DNA of 64,000 bases from Centroberyx gerrardi (GCF_048128805.1 NC_136008.1:15727572-15791571), one strand, 5' to 3'. Counted from the first letter of the stretch, positions 22,682-35,811 are shown. Program-made: numbers and translations. The notes: generated from the letters alone by a model not told the origin.

Positions 22682-25447
22682 AAGAAACAATTACCGCGGA
22701 TCAACTGTAGGCTATGTACCTAATTGCAATTATTTTCAAATTATATTATCACACAGGCGATGCAGGTAATATTCAAGGAAAAACATCGAAATCCAATTGA
22801 TGCCAATTACAACCAAAAATTTGAAACTTCAATATGAATCACATTTATGGAGCGAAAGTCTATCCTCTCTTGTAAGACAACAGAACAGACCCGGGCTGAA
22901 TAAGAAGGTCAAACTGCCCATGAAAAAAACAGAATACCCGCATACAAGTTCAGTTTTTCAATGGGCCTAATTTTCTTTTTTTTTTTTTTTTTTTACGTTG
23001 TCCTGAAGTGTCCGAGGCTAGGCTATCGGAAGAATAGCTTTGAGTTACAAGAGTGAAGGTTATAATTAGTTCGCTTGGCTAGCATGTTATGGGCTAAATG
23101 CAGACTTAACTTTAGGAATTTCGGAAATTTAGGAATGCAATTATAACCTTTAAAAAACCCAGGAATTTTCTTAAGAAAAAAAAAAAAAAAAGATACGAGA
23201 CCTCGATTATACAATACAATAGCATAGATTATAAAATAGGCTTCAAAATGGTGAAAGGCTAAAGCACCATGATAACAACATAACACAGTTTAAGGATAAT
23301 TCAAAACAGCGTACAATCTATGTGACTGTCATGGTGCTAATGCATAATGTTATAAACTCTATTCTTTTTTGAGCTAATAGCAAAGGCGACAGTATTTTTC
23401 ATTAAGTGCTTTTTAGCAAAAGAAAACATGCAGGCAGACAGAGATTGTGAAGTGAAAAGTGCGAATCCACTTGGCCTCTGGCTAAATCTCACAGTTACAA
23501 CATTAGAGGGATATTCGATGTGACCCCATATTGCGATGAAAATATCCGCCACAGAGACACGAATCAAGACTATGGTGGATGCAAAAGCTTATTAAAATGT
23601 TTTAAAGAGGCGCGCATGGCGAGCGAGAGCAGGGTGATGTCAGGGAGTGTGTCACTCAGCTGAGGCTGCTGGACACACAGGCTTCAGACCAAAGTGCTGC
23701 TCTGTTAGCAATACCTGCCAAGCAGATAACAACACAGCTCTTAGCCTACAGTGCTTAATGGACTTTTTATGGGTTTGTCTTGTGATCGCATGACCTATGG
23801 CATCTTGGCCCCTCGGTGGCTCTTGGCAAACTAGATCAGAAACATGCCGCCCTCTTTGTCTAAGTGGAGATAGAAAAGAGACACAGTAACAGTTGCTCCA
23901 AATTCACTGAATGATACACGATCCTGCAGTCTATTGTTTCTTATGGAGATGCAAACAGAAACAACAGTTGAGGTAAAATGCTTCACAGATGTGTAATTAG
24001 GCAATAGTCACAGAATAAAAAGGTGTTAAATTGAAATCTTCGTTGGAAAGAAATGTCTAGCAGCGGGGTATCTCATGGCTATGAATCAATAAAGGAAAAA
24101 AATGTAGCCTTTAGGCGTATAAACCGATTTTTTAACAATGTGTGCATTTTTTGTCCCTCCCTGTTTCTCTGTCCAGAGCGCAGCATCCCGCCGCTGCATC
24201 TGTTTTGTAGCCAAGCGCCAATAGGAAAACGTTTGTTTTTACTTAAGTGAAACATTTTGTCCTGACTTCCAATGCAGTGGGCAATAGGATTCAAACTAGA
24301 CCATTTGAGAGTTATTTACCGTAATGTTACCGGTGCATGTGCTCAGAGACATGGAGGGAAAGTTGCCCAAATTTAAATTTTCGTTTTCTTTATTGGAGCC
24401 TAAGATAATAGGGATGACAACCAGCATCTTGTTTCCTCTGCATGTCTGTGGTTTGAGCATCTCATGTTTATGTCAAACTTCATAAGGCAGAAATCTATAC
24501 TCAAATATGATTCTATTGTTTTTTATTTTGTGGACTATTTAAGTTCAATCAGTTTACCTGTGTTCACCCCTTTGAATCTTTATTAATTATCCTCACAAAC
24601 AAAATAGAGCTTATTGCATTTGTTTCTTTAAAACTGAAATGTGAGATGACACAAAATAATGAACCATATTATTACTTTGCTCTTATTTGTGGTCAAAATA
24701 TTTCTACATACTTCGAGACAAGGCCAGCATTTGTTGGATCAACATGGTTGGTTTTGTTTTCAAAATTTCAGTCAGTGTTTAACAAGCTTAAGTTAACATC
24801 CAAATCCAGTAAGTGCATGGGTAATGCTTGCATAGTTAGTTTTGAATTAATCATAGACAAATTTTGATTAAGACATTACAATCTGTCTCCTTTATTTTCA
24901 AACATTAGGATATGACATGAAGATCTTATCCCAAAGTAACAATTCAAATGTCAAGAGAAATAAACCCCATAGACAGGAGAAGGAAGAACGGCAACAAAAA
25001 GAAATCAAAGATCACAATCAATAGATAAATATGTGGCGACTAAACCTTATTCTCGGCTGTCTAGTGTTGGCAAATAAAGTGAACGAGTTCTCCTTCGTAA
25101 CACCATACTCTCCACAGCTGAGTAGTAACATCGGCAGAGTTGTCACTGCCACTCAGCCTACTAAACAGTCTTTTGAGATCCTCCACATATCTGAAAATTA
25201 AAAAGGAGTGTTGCTTTTTATAAAGGCAAGATCACACAGGAAACATGATTTCCAACAGGGGATAGTGCTCACATGATCTGTCACGTTCTTTCACGTTGTG
25301 TTGGAGCGCTCTTGGCTTCGTCTCAGCTCACAACTTTTGAAAACAAAGTCCTCGGGGGCGAAATGCACCCTAACTACTCTATGTTAGTCCTGTGTGGAGC
25401 GGGGCCAGGCCTGGTAAGGCTGTGGACGGGGTGGAGGTGGACTTCCT

Positions 25448-28400
25448 CTACTGGCCCTCCTCCTCACGCAGGAACTGGAACACGGAGGAGAAATCTTTAT
25501 TGGCGTAACCGCGCGCACACATCATACGGTAGATCTGATGGGCCAACGAGCCGAGAGGGACCGGAGTCTTTGTGTTGGTGGCTGTGTTCTGCGCGAGCCC
25601 CAGATCCTGAAAAAGGGGAGGAAAAAAAGCAAATATACATAAGCAAAAGCTAATAGAGCCGAATATTAAGCTCTACCAACAAAATTACTGGCCAAATACA
25701 TCTATTCTATGTGTCACAGTTCAGAAAAAACTGCCATCATGTTCCTGGTCATTTTGATGAAATGAACAAATAAATACATCATGACTCCGTTTCAACAGGG
25801 ATGAAAACTACTGCAGAATAGATATTAAATAAATGGGATAACATTTTAAGTGAAAGACAATCATCCCCTTCGAGCAAAATTTGAGAGCAGATTTTTCTGT
25901 ATTATTAGCAAAAATATTATCGCTGGTGTAATAATTATAATATAAAATATAACTGAGTTTGGCCATGGAATAGACTTTCTTTCCCCATATCTGTAATGAG
26001 GAATACAGGCACAAACCTAAAGACTGATATATATTTTTTTTTTACGGAAGCAGCCACTCTCAAAACAAAATGTAGGCCCAGAAAATTAATGTGTCACTCA
26101 CTCAGGAGTCCAGCAGAGAGCAACAGGATATTAAACTGACCTTAGCCATCAGCTGGGTGCCAAAGCCTCCTTGGTAGTTGTTCCCAGAGGGGACGCCCTC
26201 CATGACTCCAGGCACAGGGTTGTAGGTGTCACTGGACCAGCACCGGCCTGAACTCATGTTCAGGATCTTGGCCAACAGCTTTGGATCAAGACCTAGTCTG
26301 TGAGAGAAGAGGGAAATTCCAATTTATTTACAGAAAGTGTAATGCCACTGCTTCTGCTGAAACCATCAATTATATATTCAGTTTCCCCATTACTTGTAAT
26401 TAAGGAAACATCCACCTGATTCCAAGGTTCATTGTCTCTGAAGTCCCAATCATTCCAATGGCTAACAGCATGTTGTTACAGATTTTAGCTGCCTGTAACA
26501 GGAAGCAGTTAATTAGTATTCAATAAGCTGAACACAATGTGAATTACAAAATATTTTCAAGTATATAAGCAATTAACAAACACACATACACATGCACACA
26601 AACAATCGTTGTACATGTGACTTAAGAAATAACCAATTTCCATATCTACAATAATAAAAGCATCCTGCCACTGAATGGCTAATATGAAATATCTGCTCAT
26701 ACCTGTCCAGTCCCAACCTGACCGCAGTAAACCACGTTGGCTCCCATGCAGCTGAGCAACTCCTTGGCTGCAGTGAATTCTTCCTCTGCTCCTCCGACCA
26801 TAAAAGTCAGCTTCCCTGAACTGGCAGCACCCACACCTGGGAAAGGGAAACCATGCTTTAACACAAAACCACATTTCAGTGAACAGTCATGGTCAGTATA
26901 TTCTGCTTACATTTTTGCAAGTTCCATTAGATGAAATGAAGCAAACAAAGGAAACTGAAGGCAATGAGATGAATAGTAAGAATTGCTGATCATTTCTTTC
27001 CTCAGAAAGCAAACGTCTGAGAGCAGCTTGTACTGACATCTCCTAGCTTCAATCCTCTTGAAGATACATGCTGACCATGTGTGGAAATATGACTTTAGCT
27101 CAAAACCTTTGTTTCATGTAAAAACTAAATTAATATTTCACCCCAAAATGAAAATTCAGTCATTATCTATTCACCCCCAAACTCCACTGACGTTCGTAGG
27201 ACAACCAGTTAGCCCTGTACTCCCATCTCAGCCTTCTCCCAAGCTATTGAAGTTAATGAAGCCTTTTTACAGCTCCAAAAAAAACGCATAAAATGTCCAG
27301 CAAATTTCTCCAAACTGTTTATGCAGCATAATCCAAATGTTTTATAGCCAAACAATTGCTGTGTGGGTCCAAACGTCCAATATTCACCTCATTATCTTCT
27401 ACATTTTCCTCAGTGACAATACTTTGTTCAGCAACATGGCAACAGTCACATGCCTGGTTGTGGGTGTGACCAGAACATTGCAACCCACAATGCAATTGTT
27501 TGGCTATAAAACACTTGAATTATGCTGCACCAGTGGTTTGGAGAAATTCGATGGCCATTTCACGATTTTTTAGGAACTGTAAAAAGATAGCCCCCATTAA
27601 CTTCAATAGTTTGGGAGAAGACTGAGATGAACCTACAAGGGCTAACTCGCTGTAAGTAGATCATGACTGAACTTTCATTTTTTTAAAGTTTAAGTATTCC
27701 TTTAAAAACTACTGGAAATATTCACACACAAACGCCTCATCAAGACAGCCAATTGCCCATTTATTTTATAAACAATTATTGTAGGGCATTTCTGTTATAT
27801 TTGATAATGAGATGTGTGAGAGAGGGTATGACATCACAAAGGTCATAATCTAGATAGGAAACTGGCACAAATACGTTGTACCTCATCCTGCGTTCGCATC
27901 ATGCTGGGAGATCAAAAATACGAGTTTCCAACTGGAAACATAGTTATTCTTAAGTCTGACAATAATCATCACAAAGTCTGCAGGAAGCCTCCATGTTGCC
28001 ATCCAGACAGGTTCAAACTAACTGACACCAAGTATGTGAAAACTTCTGAGTGGTTTCTCCGACTGTTGTTCCAATTATACCTATGATGTGAATGCAGTGA
28101 TAACCCACTAATTATAATGCATCTGTGGTAAACAAAGCATGTTGGCAAAGAGTTTAAAATATGGAACACAGGTGAAACTCAGTGAAAAGAAACTTGCCCC
28201 AATCTTCCCTTTAATTTCTTATTCAAAAAGCCAATGAAAAGTCATGAGTTTGGAATTAAGTTCTATCTATCTAATCTTTTTTTTATTATTATCAAAATTG
28301 AGTTATCCACATATTCATGATCTTTGAATGTTACTTTATACTTGTGTGGTGCTCCATTAAAAAAAAAAAAAAAAGTTAAATATCTTTTTAAATATTTGCT

Positions 28401-31400
28401 CAATATCTCAGAACTGAACTCCACCCAGATAGAACCTTATAATTCCAAGCTCAGAGTTACAGAAGACATCCAGAGTAAAAGAGAGCTGTAAGATATCCAG
28501 TCTGTGACTCAAAAGCAGACAAAAGGTATATTTCTGTCTCCAGGCAATCAGACTAGGTCTGCCACATTTTGAACAAGTCTTTTGGTGAGACGCCTAAGCT
28601 GTGAGAAAGCAGGTTTGTTGATTTTCCATTATTGCTCCAGTAAAAGCATTCCTTTCAACTGTGCAGCTGCCAAAACCTCACTGACGCATTCAGAGCGGGA
28701 GCTGCAGCAAAATGACAGAACAGAAAACTAGAGGAACATTGTTGTTTACCATCAAAGAGAGCATAGACAACTACTACCTAATTATAATGTCTATTTTGGA
28801 AGAGAAGGGGGAAAAAAAACTCATCTCACCAAAAACCGGCCATTTTTGTCAAAACTGAGCTGGTTTTTGTTTTGGGGTGTCTACTGGATATGCGTGTGGT
28901 CTTTTCCTGTAATAGAAGTCCTGGCTACAGTGCAATCCTCTGGGGAAATGACAACATACTAGGTTCTTCTCTACTACCACTTGGCCAATCTCTCTCAGTG
29001 TTATTTCAAATCTCTAGTAAAGCCCTTAGCAAGGGACGCGTTCCAATCTGAAGAAAATGAAAGACGGCAGTCGGTTATCTCATCTGTTCCTTACGCTCTT
29101 CACACACACAGACAACAATCACACACATGTTGACTCAATTATACCCCAGCCCCCTTGTGTGCTTTTATGTTGGAGCTCTTGCCACATTGGATTAAACAGC
29201 CATTGCCATGCCGCTCAACTTCTTTTGATTTCTGTCTGGCCACTGGAGATGTTCAAAAAGTTTCATTTAGGAGCTGAAGCTTGGTGACTGACATCATACA
29301 CTAAGTAGGAAATACACTACAGTTTGCACTATTTAAAGTGCCACACACACACACACACACACACACAAGTTCAATGTGGCGAGCTGGACAACCTTAATCC
29401 ATGTGCACTACCACAGGAAGGAAGCATATAAATCATTACTAATCTTTAGGGCCTGATCGTAAAAAGGACCAACTTCAATTCAAAGAAAGTGCCTGTCCTG
29501 ATGTTGAGAGACCGAGTTCAAACAAACTGTGTGTGTGTGTGGACCCCCAAGACAGCCTGAGAGCTTGCACTTTACAGCTAAGAATATTTCTGAGGGCAGA
29601 AGCCGCCCCTCCTCATCTCCACTCACTCCCAATCAATGGTAAAGACTCAGGACTCAGGTGCTGTTGCTGCTCTTTATGAACCAGCATTTGCACAAAGAGT
29701 AGCAAAACTGGATATGCCACTACTACAGAAATAAGTACTGAAATGCCAATGGCTATTTGAAGTTCAACTTAAAATAACATTGAGACTGCTGACATGTAGA
29801 GTTAGTTGTTATTCTATATGGACATATGGAAACTCATGGTCACACAATGTACAGTGGTTCATCTAACTTTCCTTTTTGAATCAAGTAAAATAGGAGGAAT
29901 GCCAGACTATGTGATATTACAGGGATAATAGTTTGCTATATTACACTGTGAAATAAAATGCTTTAACAGATAAAGTGCACAATGTTTTGTATTTGCAGGG
30001 ATGGAGAAAAGTGCGGTTCATCTGAGCTGCTGAAATTGGTAGTAATGCAGTGTTGTTTCTGTCATTTTCACAAATGATATGCATTTCAACAAAGATTGGA
30101 TAGTAAACCGTATTGAAGGCTATATATATATTAACAACAATTATACAAACACTATCCTGATTACAAAAATAAAAAAATTCACCTCCTGACACAGGTGCGT
30201 CCATGAAAACTGCCCCCATCTTCTCGGCAGCAACAGCCATCTCTTTGGAAACAGCTGGGTCGATGGTGCTGGAGTCGATGAGCAGTGAGCCTTTCTTCAC
30301 CTTTCTGTTGAGTCAGGTATATGCTTTAGAATGGGACATAACTGCAGAGGAGAAACATGCACAGTTTGAGCAAGAAACCGAAGTTTACTTGAGAATCCCG
30401 TTGGGTCCAGTGTAGACATCAACGACGTTAGGACTAGAGGGAAGCATGGTGATGATGCGGTCGGCCTTGTCCGCTACCTCAGAAGGATTATCGAGAATCT
30501 GAGAAAACACACAGTACCATGGCATGCGAAGTGAACAAACAGATAATGAGTTGGAAACCATTTCATAACTAAATGACTTGTGTACATTTTACTTGGTTTC
30601 TGTCCCACCTGAGCACCTAGCTCTTGCAGCTCTTTGCAGGACTCAGGGAACACATCCGTAGCGATGACTGGGTATCCGTGCTTCAGCAGGTTCTTTGCCA
30701 TTGGGTTTCCCATATTGCCCAGTCCAATGAACCCCACCTGTGTCTTTGAGGCCATTGACCTTGTGGAGACTACAACACAGTGGCCAAGTGGGTCAATGAG
30801 CTTCAGTGCTTTAAAGATTCATTATCCTGGTTACCCGCTCAAGGGCAAAACAGAATTATTCATTACTCAAGTCACTTGATTTTTCCACAACACAATTTCT
30901 GTAAATATCTTTGTGGCAGATAGGACACAACTTGTAAATAATTTAAACAGACACTGATAATGTTAGGCTGAACATTTTGAGTTGGCCCTGGTACTGTTGA
31001 GCCTTGTTCAGCTGTGATATGTAAAAGTGGCTAATAGTACCCAAGGAGGAAACATTTTAATTAAAATGTGATTGCCCTTCAGTGCCAAAGTCATCCAACA
31101 GTACCCAAATCTTATCAATATTTACTTAAGCCTGCCTTGATAACACAGTACTTTTATTCATAAAAGTAATACGCTTATTTCAATCTGAGTTCTCTCTTTT
31201 GACAAAGAAATTATTTCAATCTATGAATTTATCTTCAGATTAATACATTTTAAGAGACACAGTGATACACACACACTGCACTGTGAGATTGTGCTACTGT
31301 GTTTTGTGAAATATCTTAATGATTACAATATACCACGCTAACAAAGAGTTGTCGAAAGAGCATTTTAAAACTTGCACTTTGCTGCATGTGATGTCGTGGT

Positions 31401-31957
31401 TGTCTGTTTCACTGTTAATGTAGAACCTCTTGGTCTCACAGCCTTTCTCACCTCTGTCCAAAAGGCTGCAAAGAGCCACCTCCCACCTCAAGTGCACTGT
31501 GAGTGAAATTACATAAGGTCCCCTACATGGACAGACAGTACGCTACGCTGTAGGACACATCAACCTATGTTGGCAGTTGTGGCCCTGATCAAAATTTTCA
31601 AGTCTTGCTGTCGAGGCGCCTGGCTGTTTTGGGATGCTAGAATATAAACAAGACATCATTTTAACACATAATGCTCTTTAACCAGCAAGTTGTGAACAAA
31701 AGTCTCTGCTGCAGCAGCTAAACCCAGCTAAGCCTAGTCTGGTGAAAATTAGCTCAAACTTCTGTTAATCGTTGCATGCAATACTCATGTTTTCATGTTG
31801 AAAATGCCTCCAAGTAACTAGTTCAACCTTTAAATCAAGCGCAGCGAAGTGCATTTTGCTTAACAGTTCAAGTTCGACTCTCCTTACCAAATGCAAAGTC
31901 AACATGTTGGTAACACCGTCCAACTAGGCACCGAGACCCTCTCAACACAGCAGCCAT
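25448..31957 (-). CDS. hibadhb: 3-hydroxyisobutyrate dehydrogenase, mitochondrial
   Basis: NAD-dependent oxidation of 3-hydroxyisobutyrate to methylmalonate semialdehyde in valine breakdown, in the mitochondrial matrix. Eight exons, 329 aa (human 336): 31957-31888, 30769-30609, 30498-30389, 30304-30183, 26836-26703, 26492-26416, 26297-26141, 25606-25448. All junctions are GT..AG and the phases close. Residues 1-30 have several Arg and one acid, as expected of a mitochondrial presequence. [16 protein letters not shown] (36-51) is the GxGxxG NAD site. DAPVSGG near 153 is the substrate loop, and Lys202 in [10 protein letters not shown] is the expected catalytic Lys. [12 protein letters not shown] and the C-terminal [11 protein letters not shown] are family signatures. 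It lies head to head with tax1bp1b. The b suffix follows from linkage to the HoxAb-type cluster. Confidence 0.93.
27119..27710. mobile_element. Foldback DNA element with long inverted arms
   Basis: Two arms of roughly 170-190 bp (about 27136-27310 and 27540-27705) are inverted copies of each other. In parallel, the left arm has AATGAAAATTCAGTCAT, CTATTGAAGTTAATG and AATTTCTCCAAAC; the complement of the right arm has AATGAAAGTTCAGTCAT, CTATTGAAGTTAATG and AATTTCTCCAAAC. The central 230 bp is unique. This is a nonautonomous cut-and-paste type element in hibadhb intron 4. The superfamily is undetermined. Confidence 0.7.
29342..29367. repeat. (CA)n microsatellite
   Basis: Thirteen CA units inside hibadhb intron 4. 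Confidence 0.9.
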
Positions 31958-31975
31958 GCTTCTTTCCTCTTGACC

Positions 31976-31990
31976 TTACGTCTGACGTAA
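31976..31990 (-). promoter_or_regulatory. Palindromic CRE at the hibadhb promoter
   Basis: TTACGTCTGACGTAA is a 7-1-7 perfect palindrome made of two inverted TGACGTAA-like (CREB/ATF) sites, 19 bp upstream of the hibadhb ATG. So close to the ATG it would lie in the core promoter or the 5' UTR. Binding is inferred from the motif. Confidence 0.5.
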
Positions 31991-32607
31991 CAGCAACGTG
32001 TACTTGTAAATGATGGGTGCTCCATCCAATCACAGAGCACACTCATCGAACACGGCCTCCCATTTTCATCCAATGAGCTGTGGGGGCGGGCCAGGGCTGC
32101 TGTTTTCTGATCGAAAGGATATTAACAGTTGCACTTTTCCTCAAAAACTTGATTTTTTTTTTTAATGGTAGGCATATCATCAACAATATAACAGCGACGA
32201 TGATGTTCACCACACGAGTGTGCAAATGAAAAGGTGTCTGTTCATTGAAATATGCTTTACAAGAACACACACCATTTTGTTTCCACTACGTTACCGTTAG
32301 ATATTATATAATGATAGCCTTGATGAAGTTGTATGCGATGTTTGTGAATGCATCACTTTGTGATAAATTCAAAATGTTACCATCTAAATTGTGATGAATA
32401 GGCTATAATTCTTGGTCGCATAGTTTCATCCATACATTTGCATCTGACTAATGTATCAAATTTGTTTGGATCACTGCCGATATCGCTGTGCCATTATTTC
32501 TCTGTACAGTACATTCTTACAATATAGCGTCCGTTATTTCCTCAAATATTTGAGAATGTTACATTTGTTACAACTTAAACGACGTGCGGGATTCCCAACG
32601 ACTATCT
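31991..32607. other. Divergent spacer between hibadhb and tax1bp1b
   Basis: About 0.6 kb separating two head-to-head promoters. It is AT-rich in the middle, with an inverted CCAAT near the hibadhb side (ATCCAATCAC at about 32025) and another CCAAT at about 32071 (CATCCAATGAG). I see no gene. Confidence 0.45.
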
Positions 32608-32624
32608 TTCCGGAAATGACGTAA
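32608..32624 (+). promoter_or_regulatory. ETS-CRE composite site at the tax1bp1b promoter
   Basis: Palindromic TTCCGGAA (ETS core) at 32608-32615 runs directly into TGACGTAA (CRE) at 32617-32624. This is about 95-105 bp upstream of the likely first-exon donor. ETS-CRE pairs are typical of broadly expressed TATA-less promoters. The transcription start is not fixed. Confidence 0.5.
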
Positions 32625-32639
32625 TGTTGTTGTTATTCC

Positions 32640-32730
32640 AGGAAGAGGGGACGGGAAAGCACTGAACTGCGTCAACAATTGTTTTGAACATACATTTGGA
32701 TTTTCAGCTGCGGTTCAACATGGCAACTGG
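32640..32730 (+). other. tax1bp1b: tax1bp1b noncoding first exon (predicted)
   Basis: A donor ACTGG|GTATGT at 32730/32731 follows the promoter motifs. The only ATG in good context (CAACATGGCA, 32720) would join to the next exon (acceptor ending at 35794) as Met-Ala-Thr-Gly-Gln-Cys-stop, so it cannot start the main protein. It is read here as a 5' UTR exon carrying a six-codon upstream frame. The 5' limit is approximate. Confidence 0.45.
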
Positions 32731-35700
32731 GTATGTTTAAAGCTTATTATGTGAATTTGTCGATAAGAGAAAGATTACCAAATTCCCTTCCATTTCACTT
32801 TAGTTTTCAGAGGTTAACGTACCTCATGAAACTGTGTTGCTAACTGTTAGCAAGCTAGCTAACCTTGTCGACCAGCTGGCATGCTAGCTAGCTGCTCCTT
32901 CGGGGAGGACATTGTACTAACCTACATGTTAACTGAAGTAAATATATCGCTCGGCAAAGTATTAATTTCTTTGGTAACAAACGTCTCTGTGCTTTAAGGT
33001 ATACCAACTTGTAAATTGTGTACACAGCCAGATATGATCTCTGTTAATCAAATTAGGCCTCGCCTAGTAGCTTGTAGTTGCCAGTTCATAGTTTCAGCCA
33101 TTACAACGAGATATGTCTAGGCCTAACTTATACCTAACGTTAAACATCAAGCTAAGGACTGCGGCGATAGCTGTAGATGATATTGTCTTTTTACAACAAG
33201 CTTTACAGTTACTGACCATCAGCTGAGAAAGTGTTTTGACTGTCATAGGCCTAAGTACGTCGGACAGAATTTCACCAGCCAAGCCCCAATGTTAAAGGGA
33301 AAATCCATCCTGAAACAGAATTCACGTTAATAGCATGGTCAGTTTTTTTTTGTGTTGATATGTAGGCCTAAATACCATACCTAGATACAAGAATACAAAA
33401 ACTGTGATCTATTATGTCATTCAGAGACATTTTCACTGTATGTGTCATGTGTCACCATGACACAAGCCACGGGTAATTTCCAAGGATAAGGGTATATTTT
33501 CTGGTTTGGAACTGTTCATGCTACTATAAATCAAAGTAAAACAAAGCTCACTTGGGTATACAATTTCCAACAACCGTTTGAGTATGATTTATCAACAAAA
33601 AACACAAAACAGTGTCTTAGTTCTCTTGGGCCAAACTCACAAACACTGAGATAAAACTTATGAAAGATTTGCAAGAAAAAAGGATATTCACAAGAAGCTT
33701 CTGATGGGGAATTATTATTTTCTTATGATCATGTAATTTTTCTTAACTTCTCTTTTACTTAAGAACTATTATACTTGAGAAATTACGGGATTATTTACTA
33801 ATTACGTCATCTGTCATAGGACTGCAATTTTATTTCCATTAAGTAAACTCATCATTCCTGACTGTAGTGGACTGTTTCATTATGTATCTTTGCTTACAAC
33901 TGTTTTACCTAGATTAATAATAGGACAACTAGTTGGTATTTCTCAAACTTGATCGTGATTATATAACTCTAGCTACAATGTTTTCTGAAAACTTACAATT
34001 ATAATCTATTAGGCTACTTTTCAAATAATAGGGAGGATAAATTGTAAGCCTTGCCTCTTTCAGTCCATTGACTAATACAAATGTGTGGTTATCCTTAAGT
34101 TACAAAAGGAGAAACATCAGAACTTCTTTGAGGAATTCTTAGTTGGGAGATAGATTGATAGAAATGAAAGAACATACAGACTTTAAAAAAAAAGAAGAAA
34201 TTTGGCGCATTTTTGCCTTTATTTGATTTGGTGCATAGTGCAGAGTGTCAGGAAAGTTCCTAGGCCGGATTCAAACCCAGTATGTGGTGTTTACATTAGT
34301 CAACTGAGCCACCTGGATGCCCCTGAACGTACTTGTCATGACTGTCAGCTTTTCATATCTTCTTTCTTTGGGCAGAAGTTCTGAAAAAAAATGACTCAAG
34401 ATTTTTTTCCTATTAAAGATTTTGTGAATCCAACTCCAGGATACTAGCTTTTGGGAAAGAGTTGTTCCTGTTGACAAGTGTTGGATAATGTGTCAAAAAG
34501 CACTAGAAACTAGAAAAAGCATTAGAATGTTACATTTGCATTCAACTAGTAGAGTGACAGCTCTCTGTGTTTTGTAGAGCTTTCTCATATCACCTTGTGA
34601 AATTAAGGCCATATCAGGTTTCGGCATGTTAGGAACTTGCCACGACAAGCTTCGTTCACTGCACACGTGCACAGAGACAAGAAATTCTCATCATGTACGT
34701 GCCATACATGTTACAGGTGCCATTGTTTAGGTGTTATCAAGTGTGTTTGCAAAGTCTGGGAAGGCTATATGAACGTATTGCAAGAAAATCGGTGTCAGAC
34801 AGTGAAACATTTGAACGTACTGATCGACCATTAACAGTATTATTGGCAAAAATATCAATAACAGAAAGATCAGAGTCATGGTCTCTAATATAGGCGTGTA
34901 AAACATCTATTAATATGTGCAAGGTCTTAAATCCAAACATGGATTTTCTGTCTTTTTTTAATTTAAATTGAATTTTAATGCTATTATGTACACAATAATT
35001 TCAAAACAGTTGATGCAAATGCTTAGTCACCATGGAAGTGTAAAACTTGGACAGTAAGTTTGTATTGCTTTACTTTTACTCTATGTTTTGATGTCAAAGT
35101 GACTTTAGCCACTGAGCAAGCCTTTCCCCTTAAGGGAAGTCAGACCTTCACACCTTCACTTGAATGTTGCTGTTCAGGTCTCAAGATCTCAGATATATGA
35201 TTGAATAGTGATTATATTCACTGTCTGAGACTTCACTGATGTCTTCTGGTTGCCGTGCCGCGCATGACAGTTTTTGGGAGATTGGCCTGTCGGTCAACTT
35301 ACCTGTTAAGTGATGAGAACATTGACACCAGAACCATCCTTGGATCCCCAGTAGATTGTTTGCTATGGTACTCTATGCTAACACTTTAGCATGCAGTATG
35401 TTGAGTGATGGCATGCGACTAGCATTCCCCTGACATATGACACTGGCACACAGCACAGGGTCAAGGAGAACACAGTTTGCACAGCAGAGAAAATGGTGGA
35501 CTTGGAAATGGAAATAAAGATTTCCTCCAAGGCTTTGCATCGGTTGTGTTTGGTCTCAAGATGAAAGTAAATGGAAATTTATGCATGACAGTGTGTGACA
35601 TCTTTAGGCATTTTGGGACAGGTAGAGAGCTAGCTAGACTACCATCATATTGCAGTCTCACTTGGCTGTCCAGATTGCAGTGTTTGGTCAAGCATTTATA

Positions 35701-35794
35701 TCGCATGACTGCATCATAAAGAATGGTAATTTAATTGTTTCTGTGGCTAGTTTTGTTTCTAATATTTCTTTGTTGTCTGCCTCTGCCTCTGTAG
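32731..35794 (+). other. tax1bp1b intron 1
   Basis: 3.1 kb between the predicted noncoding exon and the first coding exon. It holds a SINE-like copy (34195-34325). A segment starting TTAAAGGGAAAATCCATCCTG at 33292 may be the edge of a worn DNA element. No gene is seen. Confidence 0.45.
34195..34325 (-). mobile_element. tRNA-derived SINE-like copy
   Basis: On the - strand, a box-A-like TGGCTCAGTTGAC is followed about 20 bp on by a box-B-like GGGTTTGAATCCGGC. The tail then reads AACTTTCCTGACACTCTGCA and ends AAATAAAGGCAAAAATG. The same order occurs at 39700-39842. No intact tRNA fold is claimed. It lies in tax1bp1b intron 1. Confidence 0.5.
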
Positions 35795-35811
35795 CCAGTG
35801 CTGAGTGATTT

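Larger units (their letters stand above)
20561..25447. other. hoxa13b-hibadhb intergenic region
   Basis: About 4.9 kb in which evx1 would be expected in an unduplicated HoxA locus. I find no evx-type homeodomain in any frame. It contains one hAT-like copy (21999-22286), a CA microsatellite (22624-22681), a T tract (about 22977-22995) and an A tract near 23177. The right end should be hibadhb 3' UTR: AATAAA on the - strand at 24896-24891 is a candidate poly(A) signal, giving about 550 nt of UTR. Confidence 0.5.
26837..30182 (-). other. hibadhb intron 4
   Basis: 3.3-kb intron, the largest of the gene. It holds the foldback element at 27119-27710, a CA microsatellite at 29342-29367 and an A run near 28361. 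The stretch 27880-28080 (ATCATGCTGGGAGATC..ACGAGTTTCCAACTGG) has the look of another worn interspersed repeat, but I cannot set its ends. Confidence 0.5.
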
